DNA of 64,000 nucleotides from Lithobates sylvaticus. Taxonomy: Eukaryota; Chordata; Amphibia; Anura; Ranidae. Below are positions 61,640 through 64,000 of the stretch, in pieces. The stretch lies in NCBI GenBank assembly GCA_028564925.1, contig CM053033.1:109786752-109850751 (forward strand), given 5' to 3'. The position numbers and the translations under genes are program-made. The notes beneath the pieces are model-generated. The model was not told the DNA's origin, ran no database searches, and saw nothing but the letters and a program-made list of their open reading frames with translations. The first letter of the stretch is position 1; every line of letters starts with the position of its first letter.

Positions 61640-62255
61640 ATAACTTTTTATTGATATTTTCAGAAGGCAATTGTACACAGCTTGTGCATTGCAACATTTG
61701 ACATTTTCAGTGAAGTGCTATCAGGCACCTGGCCGCTGTGATTATGTGTCTCATCAGTTTTTTGGAGGGTTTGGAGATTTGCAGATATGCGACTCCTAAT
61801 AGAAAATATTTTGGGGACAGGGAAACCTTGGTCCTCAAGAGCTGGGTGTCCTTCCAGAATGGTGTTATTTTAGGGCATTCCCAGTACAGGGGGTCCCCGA
61901 CTTACGAACGCCCGACCTACGAATGGGGTGCTGCTGGGACCCTCCGCCATTTTTCACAGTCTTCCAGCCGTTCTGCGCATGCGCGGCCATACGGAGCCTC
62001 GGAAAATGCCGGCAAACTTCGGAAATGTCCGTAATTTGCCGCGCATGTGCAGAACGGCATTAGACGGAACATCGGAAATGTCCGTATTTGTCGGTCTGCG
62101 CATGCGCGGCCGACTTACGAACATTTCCGACTTCCGTACAGGCGGCAGTCCCTAACGAGTTCGTAACTCGGGGACCCCCTGTATACATGAAGGAGGGTGC
62201 CTCTGTACTCCTGGCAACGCCAGCATCTGCCTGAGCTGGAGGGGTTGATTCTTTT
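61640..62255 (-). mobile_element. L1/Tx1-type LINE, 3' fragment
   Basis: Minus-strand reading gives WECPKITPFWKDTQLL and PKYFLLGVAYLQISKPSKKL with IITAARCLIALH, the C-terminal part of an ORF2 of the kind at 38091-38849. It is interrupted by the TA-flanked MITE at 61887-62181. It lies between the two inverted tandem-unit elements. Confidence 0.78.
61887..62181. mobile_element. TA-flanked palindromic MITE (pogo/Tigger-like)
   Basis: The termini are CAGGGGGTCCCCGACTTACG and its inverted partner ACTCGGGGACCCCCTG, with TA at 61885-61886 and 62182-62183. The interior has GCGCATGCGCGGCC palindromes and CTCGGAAAATGCCGGCAAAC, similar to motifs in the MITE at 8693-9147. No transposase. Confidence 0.88.
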
Positions 62256-64000
62256 TTAACCACTTCAGCCCCGGACCAATTGTCAGCTTAAGGACCAGAG
62301 GTCTTTTTTCAATTTCGCACTGCACTACTTTAACTGGTAATTGCGCGGTCATGCAATTTTGTAACGAAACGAAATTTGCGTCCTTTCTTCCCACAAATAG
62401 AGCTTTCTTTTGATGGTATTTGATTGCCTCTGTGATTTTTATTTTTTGCGATATAAACGGAAAAAGAGCGAAAATTTTGAAAAAAAAAGAGATTTTCTAC
62501 TTTTTGTTATAAAAAAAATCTAATAAACTCAATTTTAGTCAAACATTTGGGCCAAAATGTATTCAGCCACATGTCTTTAGTAAAAAAAAAATGCCAATAA
62601 GCGTATATTTATTGGTTTGCGCAAAAGTTATAGCGTCTACAAACTAGAGTACATTTTCTGGAATTTACACCGCTTTTAATTTATGACTGCCTATTTCATT
62701 TCTTGAGGTGCTAAAATGGCAGAGAAGTACAAAACCCCCCCAAATGACCCCATTTTGGAAAGTAGACACCCCAAGCTATTTGCTGAGAGGCATGTTGAGC
62801 CCATTGAATATTTTTTTTTTTAGTCCCAAGTGATTGAATAAAGACAAAAATAAAAAATAATTTTTTTTTTCTTCAAAAAGTTGTCACTAAATGATATATT
62901 GCTCACACATGCCATAGTTATATGTGGAATTGCACCCCAAAATACATTTTGCTGCTTCTCCTGAGTATGGGGATACCACATGTGTGGGACTTTTTGGGAG
63001 CCTAGCCGCGTACGGGGCCCCGAAACCCAAGCACCGCCTTCAGGATTTCTAAGGGTGCAAATTTTTTGATTTCACTCCTCACTACCTATCACAGTTTCGA
63101 AGGCCATAAAATGCCAAAATAGCACAAAACCCCCCCAAATGACCCCATTTTGGAAAGTAGACACCCCAAGCTATTTGTTGAGAGGCATGGTGAGTATTTT
63201 ACAGCTCTCATTTGTTTTTGAAAATGAAGAAAGTAAAGAAAAAAAATTTTTTTTTTTTTTTTTTTCAATTTTCAAAACTTTGTGACAAAAAGCGACATCT
63301 GCAAAATACTCACAATACCTCTCAGCAAATAGCTTGGGGTGTCTACTTTCCAAAATGGGGTCATTTTGGGGGGTTTTATGCCATCTGGGCATTCCATGGC
63401 CTCCGAAACTGTGATTGGCAGTGAGAAGTGAAATAAAAAAATTACTCCCTTAGAAAGCCTGAAGGCGGTGCTTGGTTTTTGGGGTTCCGTACGCAGCTAG
63501 GCTCCCAAAAAGTCCCACACATGTGGTATCCCCGTACTCAGGAGAAGCAACAGAATGTATTTTGGGGTGTATTTCCACATATGCCCATGACATGTTTGAG
63601 CAATATATCATTTAGTGACAACTTTTTGTAAAAAAAATATATATATTTTTTTTTTTTCATTATTCAATCTCTTGGGACAAAAAAAAAAAATATTTAATGG
63701 GCTCAACATTGCTCTCAGCAAATAGCTTGGGGTGTCTACTTTCCAAAATGGGGTCATTTGGGGGGGGGTTTGAACTGTCCTGGCATTTTATGCACAACAT
63801 TTAGAAGCCTATGTCACACGTCACCCACTCTTCTAACCACTTGAAGACAAAGCCCTTTCTGACACTTTTTGTTTACATGAAAACATATTTTTTTTTTTGC
63901 AAGAAAATTACGTTGAACCCCCAAACACTATATATATTGTTAAAGCAAAGGCCCTACAGATTAAAATGGTGGGTGTTGCATTTTTTTTTTCCACACAGTA
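62256..64000 (+). mobile_element. Tandem-unit TTAA element, copy B (runs off the window)
   Basis: Begins TTAACCACTTCAGCCCCGG. The units at 62755 and 63150 read in one direction, while those at 63330 and 63735 read in the other, so the array contains an internal hairpin of A- and T-rich arms near 63200-63300. From 63835 it continues with CCACTTGAAGACAAAGCCC, exactly as copy A does in reverse. Confidence 0.8.

Noticed and set aside
51309-64000. Further SETX exons (helicase domain)
   Set aside because: No frame with Walker A, DEAG-like or other helicase motifs, or other senataxin similarity, was found; the intron appears to continue past the window.

Overview
The window is vertebrate nuclear DNA, most probably from an anuran amphibian and plausibly a ranid-like frog. 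This is inferred from a very repeat-rich intronic landscape of Tc1, hAT, PIF/Harbinger-like, piggyBac, L1/Tx1-type and CR1-type LINE and DIRS elements, wrapped around one conserved vertebrate gene. There is no prokaryotic gene structure, no CRISPR array, and no second host gene that I can support.

The host gene is SETX (senataxin, an RNA/DNA helicase), on the + strand. Seven consecutive internal exons are visible: 6914-7023, 10881-11100, 16104-16223, 17790-17961, 19657-19747, 29507-33217 (a 3.7-kb giant exon) and 51200-51308. All junctions are AG/GT and all codon phases agree, giving 4,533 coding bases. They encode part of the N-terminal helical domain, the whole acidic disordered linker and the first residues of the region leading to the helicase. 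The first exons, the helicase core and the 3' end lie outside the window. The last intron continues for more than 12.7 kb to the window edge.

About 93% of the window is intron, most of it transposon-derived. From 1 to 6.9 kb there are two small MITEs, a DIRS-like fossil, a long TTC tract, a TTAA-flanked repeat and a decayed Tc1. From 7 to 20 kb there are MITEs with clear target-site duplications, an L1/Tx1-type LINE fragment split by a hAT element, and several TTAA-flanked repeats. From 20.3 to 29 kb there is a 4.7-kb giant inverted repeat and a pair of nested TTAA elements. From 33.2 to 51.2 kb there is a long CT tract, a second Tc1, a CR1-type LINE duplicated as an inverted pair, a full-length L1/Tx1-type LINE bounded by a 17-bp target-site duplication and split by a hAT element, and DIRS fossils. 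From 52 to 64 kb there is a second giant foldback carrying a third Tc1 with its own insertions, a piggyBac transposase remnant, and two oppositely oriented copies of a tandem-unit TTAA repeat.

The most unusual signals are the long inverted-repeat structures at 20.97-25.71, 35.75-37.14, 53.06-57.62 and 59.3-64.0 kb. In the first, one arm preserves the empty site of a MITE that sits in the other arm. The window also has a 250-bp TTC/GAA tract and a ~172-bp CT tract, both in introns of a gene whose product resolves R-loops. Family names, and comparisons to human senataxin, come from recall and not from a database search.
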